Source: an uncultured Mycoplasmatota bacterium
GTDB taxonomy: Bacteria; Bacillota_I; Bacilli_A; RF39; UBA660
Direction of reading: 5' to 3'
NCBI GenBank assembly: GCA_946494345.1
Contig: CAMMBX010000004.1
Location: 1 to 31,187, forward strand
Length of the DNA stretch: 31,187 nucleotides
Positions 8,024 through 15,557 of this stretch are shown in pieces. How positions within the stretch are numbered: position 1 is the stretch's first letter; each line of letters starts with the position of its first letter. Under the pieces are notes generated by a model that did not search any database, was not told where the DNA came from, and was given only the letters and a program-made list of their open reading frames with translations. The position numbers and the translations under genes are program-made.

Positions 8024-8803
8024 TCAATTAAAATATACTGAACCAGGACAAAAAACATTTTCAATTAATTTATAAATTTCTTTATCACCATCATGAGTTG
8101 GAGCGTAAATAACAAAAATATATTTACCTATCTCCTTATCATATCTCATATTATAATTTAATTCATATAAAACATTTTGATAAGAAACAGAAATATTATA
8201 ATAAACAATATCACCATAACTAGAATTATCATAATTAATATCTTTAAATACAACACCTATATCTTCCAATGTTTTTAATCTATTAATAAATTCTTTAATA
8301 GAATATTTTTCTAACTCTCTATTAGAAATATCTATATTATCATTTAATAAAGCCTCTATTTCTATATAATCATAACTTTCTAAAAGAGAAAACAAATCCC
8401 TAGTCTTATTATTTATAATAATAGTTGTATAAGATGGTAAATTTTTAAATCTTCCCGACTCTCCAATAGACAAAATAATAAATGGAGACAAAATTAATAA
8501 TGTAACTAAAAGTATAACAATTAACCTTCGTTTAAATCTATTGTTATAGTACTTAATAGACTCAGTTATAGTAGCATTATTCTCATCTTTTAAACCTAAC
8601 TCTCCATTAAGTAACTCTGTAACACTAATACCTAAAATAGCGCATAATTCATTAAGGATACTTATATCAGGGCATCCCTTTCCACATTCCCATTTTGATA
8701 TAGTCTTAGGACTAAGATTAAGTAAATCTGCTAAATTCTGTTGAGTAAGGCATTTATTCTTTCTTACTTTCTTAATTAACTTTCCAATTTTTTCTTGATT
8801 CAT
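8024..8803 (-). CDS. Xre-family regulator with membrane anchor
   Basis: About 259 residues. The N-terminal Xre helix-turn-helix is at residues 1-66 (NQEKIGKLIKKVRK, LTQQNLADLLNLSPKTISKWECGKG). A linker follows, then one strong transmembrane helix at about 92-112 (LIVILLVTLLILSPFIILSI), then a C-terminal domain with no recognised fold that would face outside. The start MNQEKIGK matches the start of the second Xre gene at 19207 and has GAGAG upstream. The layout suggests a membrane-tethered sensor-regulator. Its DNA target is unknown. Confidence 0.85.
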   Translation of the reverse strand: MNQEKIGKLIKKVRKNKCLTQQNLADLLNLSPKTISKWECGKGCPDISILNELCAILGISVTELLNGELGLKDENNATITESIKYYNNRFKRRLIVILLVTLLILSPFIILSIGESGRFKNLPSYTTIIINNKTRDLFSLLESYDYIEIEALLNDNIDISNRELEKYSIKEFINRLKTLEDIGVVFKDINYDNSSYGDIVYYNISVSYQNVLYELNYNMRYDKEIGKYIFVIYAPTHDGDKEIYKLIENVFCPGSVYFN

Positions 8804-8881
8804 ATTCTTCACTCTCTTTCTTAAATAAAGAATATAAAATAATACCTAAAATATACACCCACTAATAGTAGAGTTTAAAAA

Positions 8882-8907
8882 AAGCATAGGTTTATTTAAC
8901 TATGCTT
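8882..8907 (-). terminator. Terminator of the M18 aminopeptidase gene
   Basis: Minus-strand stem AAGCATAG/CTATGCTT followed by TTTTTTT. The first arm contains the gene's own TAG stop codon. Confidence 0.8.
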
Positions 8908-10279
8908 TCATTAAAAATGCTAAATAACCACGATATGCTTCATAAATATCTACTTTACTAGTAACTTCATAAGGAGCATGCATATTTAAAACTCCAACTC
9001 CTGCATCTATTACTTTAACATCATAGTTAGCAAGGATATAGGCAATAGTACCACCACCACCAGCATCTACTTTACCAAGTTCAGATATTTGATAACTTAC
9101 ATTATCACTATCTAAAATATTTCTTAACTCTGCAATAAACTCTGCATCAGCATCATTACTACCACTCTTACCACGGGAACCTGTATATTTACAAAATACT
9201 AAACCACGAGCTAGATATGATGAATTACGTTTATCCATAACACTAGCATAAAGTGGATCATATGCTGCATTAACATCACTACTTAACATCCGAGAATTAG
9301 ATAAAACTCTTCTAACAGCAACAAAACTATCTTCACCTAACAAGTGACATATCTCTGCAATAGTATTTTCAAAGAATCTAGACTCCATACCAGTAGAACC
9401 AACACTGCCTATCTCTTCTTTATCAACTAAAATACAACATAAAGTCTTATCAGTAACTTCAGAGCTTAGTATTGCCATAAGTGATGAATAAGCACAACTT
9501 CTATCATCTTGTCCATAAGATAAAACCATACTCTTATCAAATCCCATATCACGAGCACAACCTGCAGGAACTACTTCTATTTCACTAGATAAGAAATCAT
9601 CTTCAGATATATCGTATTTCTCTTTTAATATAGAAAGTACATTAGCTTTTACACCCTCTTTATCTTCTCCTTTTAAAGGCATATTACCAATTAAAACATC
9701 TAAAGCTTCACCTTCTATTAAATTACTAGCATTCTTCTTCATTTGTTCTCCTGCTAAATGAGGAAGTAAATCAGTTACACAAAATACAGGATCATTATCA
9801 CTTTCCCCTATATTAACATCTATCTTAGTACCATCCTTCTTAACAATAACACCATGAAGTGCTAAAGGAATAGTAGTCCATTGATATTTCTTAATACCAC
9901 CATAGTAATGTGTATCAAAATAAGCAAAGTCAGTATCTTCATATAAAGGATTAGCTTTTAGATCAAGTCTAGGTGAATCAATATGCGCTCCTAATATATT
10001 CATACCCTTAGTAATAGAATCTTTTCCAATTATAAATAAAATAACTGCTTTACCTCTATTATCAGCATAAATCTTATCTCCTGGTTTTAAAGACTTATTC
10101 CCATCAATATAATCCACAATATTGTGGAAACCCTTATCTTCTGCACGTCTTATAATTTCTTTATTAGCTTCTCTTTCTGTCTTTGAAACAGTTAAAAACT
10201 TCTTATAATCTTCCCCCATCTCAAACACTTTAGAAATTTCTACTGCATCATACTTCTTCCAAATAGTTTCTTTCAACAT
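8900..10279 (-). CDS. M18 family aminopeptidase
   Basis: 459 residues, the usual length for bacterial M18 enzymes, which are cytoplasmic dodecameric di-zinc aminopeptidases removing N-terminal residues from peptides. Seen motifs: LGAHIDSPRLDLK (first zinc His and catalytic Asp), YGQDDRSCAYSSLMA (bridging Asp), LVDKEEIGSVGSTGMES (catalytic Glu plus zinc Glu), and the C-terminal VLNMHAPYEV with the last zinc His. Monocistronic, with its own terminator. Whether it prefers acidic or hydrophobic N-termini is not visible. Confidence 0.95.
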   Translation of the reverse strand: MLKETIWKKYDAVEISKVFEMGEDYKKFLTVSKTEREANKEIIRRAEDKGFHNIVDYIDGNKSLKPGDKIYADNRGKAVILFIIGKDSITKGMNILGAHIDSPRLDLKANPLYEDTDFAYFDTHYYGGIKKYQWTTIPLALHGVIVKKDGTKIDVNIGESDNDPVFCVTDLLPHLAGEQMKKNASNLIEGEALDVLIGNMPLKGEDKEGVKANVLSILKEKYDISEDDFLSSEIEVVPAGCARDMGFDKSMVLSYGQDDRSCAYSSLMAILSSEVTDKTLCCILVDKEEIGSVGSTGMESRFFENTIAEICHLLGEDSFVAVRRVLSNSRMLSSDVNAAYDPLYASVMDKRNSSYLARGLVFCKYTGSRGKSGSNDADAEFIAELRNILDSDNVSYQISELGKVDAGGGGTIAYILANYDVKVIDAGVGVLNMHAPYEVTSKVDIYEAYRGYLAFLMKA

Positions 10280-10341
10280 AAATCATCCTTTCTTTATATA
10301 GTATACCACAAACAAAATGAATATATTTATTAAGTTTTAAA

Positions 10342-10980
10342 TTATATAGACTTATCTAAAGATACTGGCTCTAAAGCTTTCATAAATTCTAATTCTATAA
10401 CAGATTTAAAAGATCTAGTTATACCTCTAGCAAAAAAATCATTAACAGCATTCTTATCAACCTTTGCCCAAGAAAAATTTAATTCTCCCATTGGTAATTC
10501 TTTACTTCTTACATTTACATACTCCCTTATAAACTCTCTAATCGTTCTACCATTGCCTTCTCTAAAAGGATGGATATTTAAAAGTTCCACATAATAGGTA
10601 GCAAGAAAAGATGCAAAAGAATATTTAGAACTAACAGTTTTTATTTCTTCATTCATCATTTTAAATGTATAATCAAGTCTATAATCTATCTCTTCAATAG
10701 GAACAAAATAAGAATTATTTTTAACCATATTAACAGTTCTATTTTGTCCTGCAAAATAATAAATATCAGAAAACAAATAATAATGAATTGCTCTTAAATG
10801 AGCAGTATTAAAATCCATATCTATTGGATGTTGATAGAGTTCAACTAATTTTTCGAAAGTTATCTCAATTTCTTTTCTTTCCAGTTCTTCTTTACTAGTA
10901 ATACCAAGTTTATTTTTCAAAACATTAGTACCTGGTATAAAATATTCATTCCATTTCTTTGTATTTTCTTCATCACTCAT
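10342..10980 (-). CDS. fic: Fic domain protein (AMPylating toxin type)
   Basis: 212 residues. The complete active-site loop HPFREGNGRTIREF is present near residues 138-151, so adenylyl transfer (AMPylation) should be possible. The upstream flap PGTNVLKNKLGI and the LFSDIYYFAGQNRTV segment are typical of the family's short toxin-like class. No inhibitory (S/T)xxxE(G/N) helix is seen inside the protein itself, which fits class I Fic proteins kept silent by a separate small antitoxin. That antitoxin is the probable role of the 58-residue gene whose end overlaps this start. Cellular target unknown. Confidence 0.92.
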   Translation of the reverse strand: MSDEENTKKWNEYFIPGTNVLKNKLGITSKEELERKEIEITFEKLVELYQHPIDMDFNTAHLRAIHYYLFSDIYYFAGQNRTVNMVKNNSYFVPIEEIDYRLDYTFKMMNEEIKTVSSKYSFASFLATYYVELLNIHPFREGNGRTIREFIREYVNVRSKELPMGELNFSWAKVDKNAVNDFFARGITRSFKSVIELEFMKALEPVSLDKSI

Positions 10981-11149
10981 GATTTAAGAAATTCTCCTTT
11001 TTTTCTAAAACTAATTTTTTTTCATGATCATTTTCACTGCTTAATTTTTTCTTTACTTTTTCCACAATTAAATTAGGAACATATATAAAATCCATTTCAA
11101 AAGATGCTAACACATCTTCTACAATTTTATTATTTACTTCTCTTATCAT
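10973..11149 (-). CDS. Small VbhA-like antitoxin candidate
   Basis: 58 residues, MIREVNNKIVEDVLASFEMD..., with GAGG 7 bp before its ATG. The stop TGA overlaps the fic start (8-bp overlap), as in vbhA-vbhT type pairs. The first helix has the shape of the antitoxin inhibitory helix, but where the known motif is S-x-x-x-E-G/N this protein reads SFEMDF. Ser is kept, Glu is Asp, and Gly/Asn is Phe. The rest is a Lys/Glu-rich helix. Assignment comes from position, size and this partial motif; it could instead be an unrelated leader protein. Confidence 0.65.
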   Translation of the reverse strand: MIREVNNKIVEDVLASFEMDFIYVPNLIVEKVKKKLSSENDHEKKLVLEKKENFLNHE

Positions 11150-11202
11150 ATTACTACCTCTTAATAATATAATAGCATAAATTTAAAAATAATAAACGAA
11201 AA

Positions 11203-11224
11203 AAGACTATTAAAAAATAATCTT
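11203..11224 (-). terminator. Terminator after the GH25 gene
   Basis: AAGATTATT (11216-11224 on the minus strand) pairs with AATAGTCTT (11203-11211) with one G-U pair, followed by TTTTTTCG. Confidence 0.65.
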
Positions 11225-11248
11225 TTCCATAAATTTTATCACATTGTA

Positions 11249-12463
11249 TTATTTCTTATATAAAATATCTATATCAACAAAGCCATTAATACCATCAATA
11301 ACTCCATCTTGACATAACTGCCACATCATATAATCTTTATCATAATCAGTTTTATCTGTATAATGAGCAAGCCATACTTTATTAGTATTATATTTCCAAA
11401 TAGCATTTAAGTAATTCTTACTACCATAAAGCATAGTATCATAACCTTTAGCTTCTAAAGTAGAAAAATAAGTTTCTGCTACTTCATTTAAGTCATGTAA
11501 ACTAAGGTTCATACTATTAAATGATGAAAAACACTCAAAGTCAAAAGCAATAGGTAACGTAATATCATAGTCTTTTATCTGTTTAATTACCCACTCTGCC
11601 TGTTTCCTAGCTTCCTTCTTATTATCTGCATAAGAATAAAAGTAAATACCAACTTTAAGCTTATTCTCTAATGCTTCTTTAATATTTCTTTTAAAGTAAG
11701 GATCAAGAACATATTCTCCACCAACACCATTTTGATGCCCTACTCTAATAATAACAAACTCAGCCCCTGCTTCTTTTACTTTAGAAAAATCTATCGCTCC
11801 TTGCCATTTAGAAACATCTATACCAACCAAAGTATCTTTATTTTTATGTTCTTCTAATACCGCATTAAAATCAGTACTAGTAACTTCTTCACTACTTCCT
11901 CCACCGGTTACACTTTTAGGTTCATAAACATGCAAAGTAAAATCAACACTCTCTTTATTACCACTACTATCTTCTGCAACATATACTAAAGAGTAGTCAC
12001 CTACTGTATTTAAGTCGTAATCCCCTTTAATTTTACAACTAGGATTACTATCATAATTATCAGCACAGAGTATCTCATCTTCTAAATTAACATCGTCACC
12101 TACTCTAACACTATAACTATTAGATAACCATATTAAAGGTTCTTCTAAGTCTTTAACAGTAACTTCAAATGTTCCTTTTCTTTTTTTATTATCTTTATTT
12201 AAATAGATAAACTCTACATCAACTGTACCCAACTCATCAGTATTAATTTTCTTATTATCAACAACTTTACCATCTATGTCTTTAATAAAATCTTTTACTT
12301 TAACATCACTATAAACGTTAACAGTTAAATCATCTTTTAAAGTAAAACCACTATTATCAACAACTATCCTCGTATTAAAATAAATTATTAATGACACAAC
12401 AAGAATAACTAAAACTATAATAGATATTATAATAATTTTCTTTTTCACAGGAAGCATCACCAC
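11249..12463 (-). CDS. GH25 lysozyme with Ig-like domains, membrane anchored
   Basis: About 400 residues. An N-terminal transmembrane helix (about 8-28) is followed by two bacterial Ig-like/DUF5011-type modules (about 35-180, with D.Y..NPSC and AEDSSGN). A short Ser/Gly linker comes next, then a glycosyl hydrolase family 25 muramidase. The catalytic signature is present: GIDVSKWQGAIDF at the first strand and AFDFECF with the paired acidic residues, plus VWLAHYTD near the end. It should cut the glycan backbone of peptidoglycan outside the membrane. Several starts are possible (ATG at 12457 or GTG at 12448). It abuts the upstream deoxyribosyltransferase-like gene, so it is likely last in an operon. 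Confidence 0.9.
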   Translation of the reverse strand: MVMLPVKKKIIIISIIVLVILVVSLIIYFNTRIVVDNSGFTLKDDLTVNVYSDVKVKDFIKDIDGKVVDNKKINTDELGTVDVEFIYLNKDNKKRKGTFEVTVKDLEEPLIWLSNSYSVRVGDDVNLEDEILCADNYDSNPSCKIKGDYDLNTVGDYSLVYVAEDSSGNKESVDFTLHVYEPKSVTGGGSSEEVTSTDFNAVLEEHKNKDTLVGIDVSKWQGAIDFSKVKEAGAEFVIIRVGHQNGVGGEYVLDPYFKRNIKEALENKLKVGIYFYSYADNKKEARKQAEWVIKQIKDYDITLPIAFDFECFSSFNSMNLSLHDLNEVAETYFSTLEAKGYDTMLYGSKNYLNAIWKYNTNKVWLAHYTDKTDYDKDYMMWQLCQDGVIDGINGFVDIDILYKK

Positions 12464-12466
12464 CTA

Positions 12467-12952
12467 CTATTTATCCTTAGATAAAATTTTCTCTTTATCA
12501 TTTACCTTTTTAATCGCATTCTTCAATAAATCATCTAAATTGTTAAAAGGTTTCTTATTATAATCTAACTCATATAACCAGTCTAAATATTTGATTTTAA
12601 CTGCATCATTGGGTCTTCCATAAATAACCTTTTTTGAGTGCAACCAATATCCAAATTCTACATTAGTAGTAAATGCAGGCATATCAGGTAAACTTCTAGG
12701 TATCCAAAATACTATAATAGAAGCTTTAGTTAATCCTTCTCTTTCCCACATCGCTTGATCTACATAATCTTCTTTAGGCTTCCAAGATGAATATTCAGGA
12801 ACATAAACAACACCATCAAAGCCTAACTCCTCTAATTTTTTACAAGCATCTACTCTCCAAGACTTAGCATTTTCCCCTCTTGGTGTAGGGCCTGCTAAGA
12901 ATATAGACTTATCACTATCAACAATTTTTTCATCAGAATAATTAATTCTCAC
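12467..12952 (-). CDS. Nucleoside 2-deoxyribosyltransferase-like protein
   Basis: About 161 residues. SIFLAGPTPRGENAKSWR at the N-terminus is the nucleotide-handling loop. IIVFWIPRSLPDMPAFTTNVEFGYWL carries the Glu that in this superfamily acts as nucleophile (N-V-E-F-G). The family swaps or hydrolyses nucleobases of deoxynucleosides; related members remove modified nucleotides. The GTG at 12952 has AGAAGG eight bases upstream and is preferred over the GTG that overlaps the preceding gene's stop. Embedded between DUF1848 and GH25 genes with almost no spacing. Confidence 0.75.
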   Translation of the reverse strand: MRINYSDEKIVDSDKSIFLAGPTPRGENAKSWRVDACKKLEELGFDGVVYVPEYSSWKPKEDYVDQAMWEREGLTKASIIVFWIPRSLPDMPAFTTNVEFGYWLHSKKVIYGRPNDAVKIKYLDWLYELDYNKKPFNNLDDLLKNAIKKVNDKEKILSKDK

Positions 12953-12957
12953 AAATA

Positions 12958-13845
12958 TCACCTTCTAACTTTTATTATATCATCTTCTTCTAAATCTCCA
13001 ACAAGTAAAGATGAATTTACATTATGTTTCATAGAATTACTAATAACTTCACTCTCACTATAATTGGCATAACAATACTTACAAAAATATTTACAAGAAT
13101 TATAATAACCAATATCAACCATTTCTACACAGTTACAAAGATTACCTTTTCTAATTTTACTTTTCTTAAATCTATCTTTACCAGTAAGTCTTTTAGCAAG
13201 TTCTACTCCTAAACAATCTCCCTTAATAAAACCATATTCCACTAAGTTCTCTTTTTCAAAACATGTTTGTACTGTCATATTATAACTACTTGCAATAGAA
13301 CTAAAAGATGTTCCTATTTGTTTCAAGTCATCACTAGTAAAAGGTTTAACTCTTAATGTCCCCATATTTTTTCTTACATTTTTATAATCATCTATAAAAG
13401 AAACAATAATATGTTTAACATAGCCATTAAGTAAACTACAAAGTCTATCAAATGCTTTAATATGATAATCCAAATTATATTTATCACTTAAAAATATCGG
13501 ATCATACCTAACATAAATATTATCACTACCTATTATTTTAGATATTTCAATAACACTCTCTATTATTTTATCTTTATCTAATACATTAGGTTCAATATCT
13601 CTTTTATAAGGAGTAATCGTAACATTAAATAAAATTGGCTTATTTATTTCTTTTAAGTAAGGAACAATAGGTCTAGGATTCTTTGTACAAAAATATATTA
13701 AATCTACATCATCAAAGTATATTCTACTTACTTGTTTATTATAAAAAGGATTCCTAACATCAACATATCCTTCTTTTAATCTATTCATAAACCAAGGAGT
13801 ATAGAATGCTACTATATCACATCTACCACTAAAAAAAAGAATCAT
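12958..13845 (-). CDS. DUF1848 protein with C-terminal iron-sulfur motif
   Basis: About 295 residues. MILFFSGRCDIVAFYTPWFMNRLKEGYVDVRNP at the start and the C-terminal CNCVEMVDIGYYNSCKYFCKYCYANY are the conserved ends of DUF1848. That C-terminal cluster (C-x3-C-x2-C) looks like a radical-SAM-type or ferredoxin-type 4Fe-4S ligand set. Biochemical role unknown. GGTGGTG lies six bases before the ATG at 13845. First gene of a run with the deoxyribosyltransferase-like and GH25 genes. Its promoter region shares the palindrome CGAA-aa-TTCG with the divergent small-peptide cassette. Confidence 0.85.
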   Translation of the reverse strand: MILFFSGRCDIVAFYTPWFMNRLKEGYVDVRNPFYNKQVSRIYFDDVDLIYFCTKNPRPIVPYLKEINKPILFNVTITPYKRDIEPNVLDKDKIIESVIEISKIIGSDNIYVRYDPIFLSDKYNLDYHIKAFDRLCSLLNGYVKHIIVSFIDDYKNVRKNMGTLRVKPFTSDDLKQIGTSFSSIASSYNMTVQTCFEKENLVEYGFIKGDCLGVELAKRLTGKDRFKKSKIRKGNLCNCVEMVDIGYYNSCKYFCKYCYANYSESEVISNSMKHNVNSSLLVGDLEEDDIIKVRR

Positions 13846-13875
13846 AAATATCACCACCTTAACACATTTAATATT

Positions 13876-13938
13876 ACGAAAATTCGTAACTAATTTATTA
13901 CATTTTTTCTTGTTTTATAAAGATTAATCTGTTACTAT
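13876..13938 (+). promoter_or_regulatory. Promoter and upstream repeat of peptide cassette 1
   Basis: TTGTTT (13910-13915), 17-bp spacer, TACTAT (13933-13938); start expected near 13945. Upstream lies the palindrome ACGAA-aa-TTCGT (13876-13887) in a block of about 40 bp that is nearly identical to 15224-15260 in cassette 2. Confidence 0.65.
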
Positions 13939-13998
13939 ATTTATAGGAACATTTAATAGTTGGGTGTTATCTTCATTATTATAGTGGAGGTGATGCTT

Positions 13999-14076
13999 AT
14001 GAGTAAAAAAGACTTTTTAGTAACTGCACTAATTTTAATAATTTTTTCTCTTATAGCATTACTTTATTTGAAATAA
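13999..14076 (+). CDS. 25-residue hydrophobic peptide, candidate type I toxin (copy 1)
   Basis: MSKKDFLVTALILIIFSLIALLYLK: charged N-terminus, one membrane-spanning helix (about residues 6-23), Lys at the end. GTGGAGG lies eight bases before the ATG; an ATG six bases earlier would be too close to it. It stands alone on the plus strand among minus-strand genes and has its own promoter and terminator. Size and shape match toxins of type I toxin-antitoxin loci, but I do not recognise a named family. It is below the length cut of usual gene callers. Confidence 0.6.
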   Translation: MSKKDFLVTALILIIFSLIALLYLK

Positions 14077-14201
14077 TAAAGTAAAGCACCTAACCAGCAT
14101 TTAATTAGGTGCTACACAAAATTTAAAAATCTAAATAGGTAGCATTCAACGTGCAAATATTGAATGTTCCTACTTTTTTATTGTATGAAAATTTTTCTTA
14201 C
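14072..14201 (-). ncRNA. Candidate antisense RNA (antitoxin) of cassette 1
   Basis: A minus-strand promoter lies inside the 63-bp repeat: TTGCAT (14231-14236), 17-bp spacer, TATGAT (14208-14213), start near 14201. The RNA would run leftward through a hairpin (14149-14173) and end after the 9-bp stem 14085-14093/14105-14113, where the minus strand has TTTACTTTATTATTT. It would overlap the 3' half of the peptide mRNA by about 100 nt. Confidence 0.5.
14148..14179 (+). terminator. Terminator of peptide mRNA 1
   Basis: GTAG-CATTCAA pairs with TTGAATG-TTC-CTAC (bulged stem) and is followed by TTTTTTATTG. The right arm also complements the predicted mRNA 5' end (AGGAACATTTAATA, 13945-13958) at 13 of 14 positions plus one G-U pair. 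Confidence 0.65.
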
Positions 14202-14242
14202 ATATACATCATATCATAATTATTACATTTATGCAAATATTT
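14180..14242. repeat. 63-bp identical repeat, copy 1
   Basis: Identical base for base to 15536-15598. Carries the antisense promoter. It ends a few bases from the stop codon of the MerR-ABC gene. Confidence 0.95.
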
Positions 14243-14254
14243 ATGATAACAAAT

Positions 14255-14932
14255 TTAAACTATTTCACAGTCATACAACTCTCTATATTTACTACATCTT
14301 TTATATAACTCTTTATGTGTACCAATATCAACAATATTTCCTTTATCAACAACAACTATTCTATCATATTTATTAACAGTAGATAACCTATGAGCAATAA
14401 TTAATATTGTTTTATTTTTATCTAACCCATATATAGCTTTCTGTACTTTATCTTGTGTAACATTATCTAAAGCACTAGTCGCTTCATCAAAAAGAATAAT
14501 GTTACTTTTCGTAAGTAATGTTCTAGCAATAGCAAGCCTTTGTTTTTCCCCACCACTTAACATTACTCCTCCTTCTCCAACAAAAGTATTAAACTTATCA
14601 TCAAGATTCATAATTACATCATAAATATCTGCTTTCTTTCTTGCTTCATTCTTAAGTTCAATCTCCTCTAACAGTTTCTCTTTTCTTTTAAGAAATAACT
14701 CTTCACTAAAATTATTCCAATTATCTCTCATCTCTTCTACAGTAAAACCTACTTCTTTTAACTCATTAATAAGTTCTAAATCTTTAACTTGTTCTTCTTT
14801 ATAATATCTATAATTAGTAAACAAATCAACTTCACTAGGTTTAAACAAATCTATACTATCATAATATCTAAGTGTTCTAATTGAAATACCCGTAAGCTTA
14901 GAAAACTCACCTATCCTATACAGCATAAGCAT
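14255..14932 (-). CDS. MerR regulator fused to the C-terminal half of an ABC ATPase
   Basis: 225 residues. Residues 1-95 are a MerR winged helix plus coiled coil (YRIGEFSKLTGISIRTLRYYDSIDLFKP). From about residue 97 the sequence becomes the end of an ABC exporter ATPase: KKADIYDVI, VGEGGVMLSGGEKQRLAIARTLL (ABC signature), IILFDEATSALD (Walker B and D-loop), IIAHRLST (H-loop). Walker A, the Q-loop and any membrane domain are missing, so it cannot hydrolyse ATP as a normal ABC protein. The join falls in similar Lys/Ala/Glu-rich helices, which suggests a deletion that fused two genes in frame. It may still act as a regulator through its N-terminus. AAAGG precedes the first ATG. Confidence 0.8.
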   Translation of the reverse strand: MLMLYRIGEFSKLTGISIRTLRYYDSIDLFKPSEVDLFTNYRYYKEEQVKDLELINELKEVGFTVEEMRDNWNNFSEELFLKRKEKLLEEIELKNEARKKADIYDVIMNLDDKFNTFVGEGGVMLSGGEKQRLAIARTLLTKSNIILFDEATSALDNVTQDKVQKAIYGLDKNKTILIIAHRLSTVNKYDRIVVVDKGNIVDIGTHKELYKRCSKYRELYDCEIV

Positions 14933-14970
14933 TAATACCTTTCATAAATATCATACTACAAAATGATGAG

Positions 14971-15108
14971 TTAAGCCACTCTAACCGACTTACCTCTAAA
15001 CTTTTTTGAAAGAACTAACACCTTTTGTTCTTCCTTTACATTATCTTTAACAACATAATCTTCTCTTTCAAGTTCATCCCTTAATAACAATAATAACATC
15101 TTAAGCAT
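14971..15108 (-). CDS. Possible 45-residue protein
   Basis: MLKMLLLLLRDELERED... then a Lys/Val-rich tail ending KSVRVA. The frame extends 18 more codons upstream without an ATG; GGAAGGG lies before an ATT in that extension, while the ATG has no Shine-Dalgarno. It lies just upstream of the MerR-ABC gene in the same direction. I do not recognise it, and it may be a remnant. Confidence 0.3.
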   Translation of the reverse strand: MLKMLLLLLRDELEREDYVVKDNVKEEQKVLVLSKKFRGKSVRVA

Positions 15109-15223
15109 TTTAAGTTGTACTATCTTTATTTTAGTATCTCTATCTATAATATTTCCCTTCCTTCACTGTTACTTTAACATTACAGTTAACTAGAGAGTCA
15201 ATACAAAAAAGAAAAATATATTT

Positions 15224-15286
15224 GCGAAAATTCGTAACTAATTTATTACATTTTATCTTACTATACATAATTAAATTTGATACTAT
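15224..15286 (+). promoter_or_regulatory. Promoter and upstream repeat of peptide cassette 2
   Basis: TTACTA (15258-15263), 17-bp spacer, TACTAT (15281-15286); start expected near 15294. The -10 region TACTATATTTATA and the upstream block with CGAA-aa-TTCG are shared with cassette 1. Confidence 0.6.
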
Positions 15287-15352
15287 ATTTATAAGGAATA
15301 TTTCAATATGAGTGTCGTCTCCTCTCAACTTACGAAAGGAGGCTTGATAAAA

Positions 15353-15445
15353 GTGAAAACTAAAACTTTTATATTAAGACTTTTAAAGTCTCTAGCTTTT
15401 ATTATTTTAAGCCTTACCATATTGGTAATAGCCATTAAAATATAA
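15353..15445 (+). CDS. 30-residue hydrophobic peptide, candidate type I toxin (copy 2)
   Basis: Begins at GTG (VKTKTFILRLL...) and ends in LTILVIAIKI: a basic N-terminus then a single membrane helix of about 20 residues. AAAGGAGG (15335-15342) lies ten bases before the GTG; a TTG three codons earlier is too close. The Shine-Dalgarno can pair with TCTCCTC 16 bases upstream, so translation may be masked by a local hairpin. Sequence similarity to copy 1 is low within the peptide, but the flanks and layout match. Confidence 0.55.
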   Translation: MKTKTFILRLLKSLAFIILSLTILVIAIKI

Positions 15446-15557
15446 AAACGACACTCTAATCATCATGACTAGAGTGTCAACCCTATTTTTTGGAGGAGAC
15501 ATTCACTTGACGAATTGAATTGTTCCTCTTTTTATATTGTATGAAAATTTTTCTTAC
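15437..15557 (-). ncRNA. Candidate antisense RNA (antitoxin) of cassette 2
   Basis: Promoter TTGCAT (15587-15592), 17-bp spacer, TATGAT (15564-15569), identical to cassette 1. The RNA would fold a 5' hairpin over 15493-15529 and stop after the perfect 9-bp stem GACACTCTA/TAGAGTGTC (15450-15458/15470-15478), which on this strand is followed by GTTTTTATATTTT. Confidence 0.5.
15493..15534 (+). terminator. Terminator of peptide mRNA 2
   Basis: GAGGA-gac-ATTCA pairs with TGAAT-tgt-TCCTC followed by TTTTTATA. Same architecture as the cassette 1 terminator with different bases in the outer stem. An earlier weaker stop may be the 15450-15478 stem followed by six T. Confidence 0.6.

Noticed and set aside
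15140..15328. 62-codon open frame on the minus strand across cassette 2 upstream region
   Set aside because: It runs antisense through the promoter and leader of peptide 2, has no ribosome-binding site and no protein-like composition.
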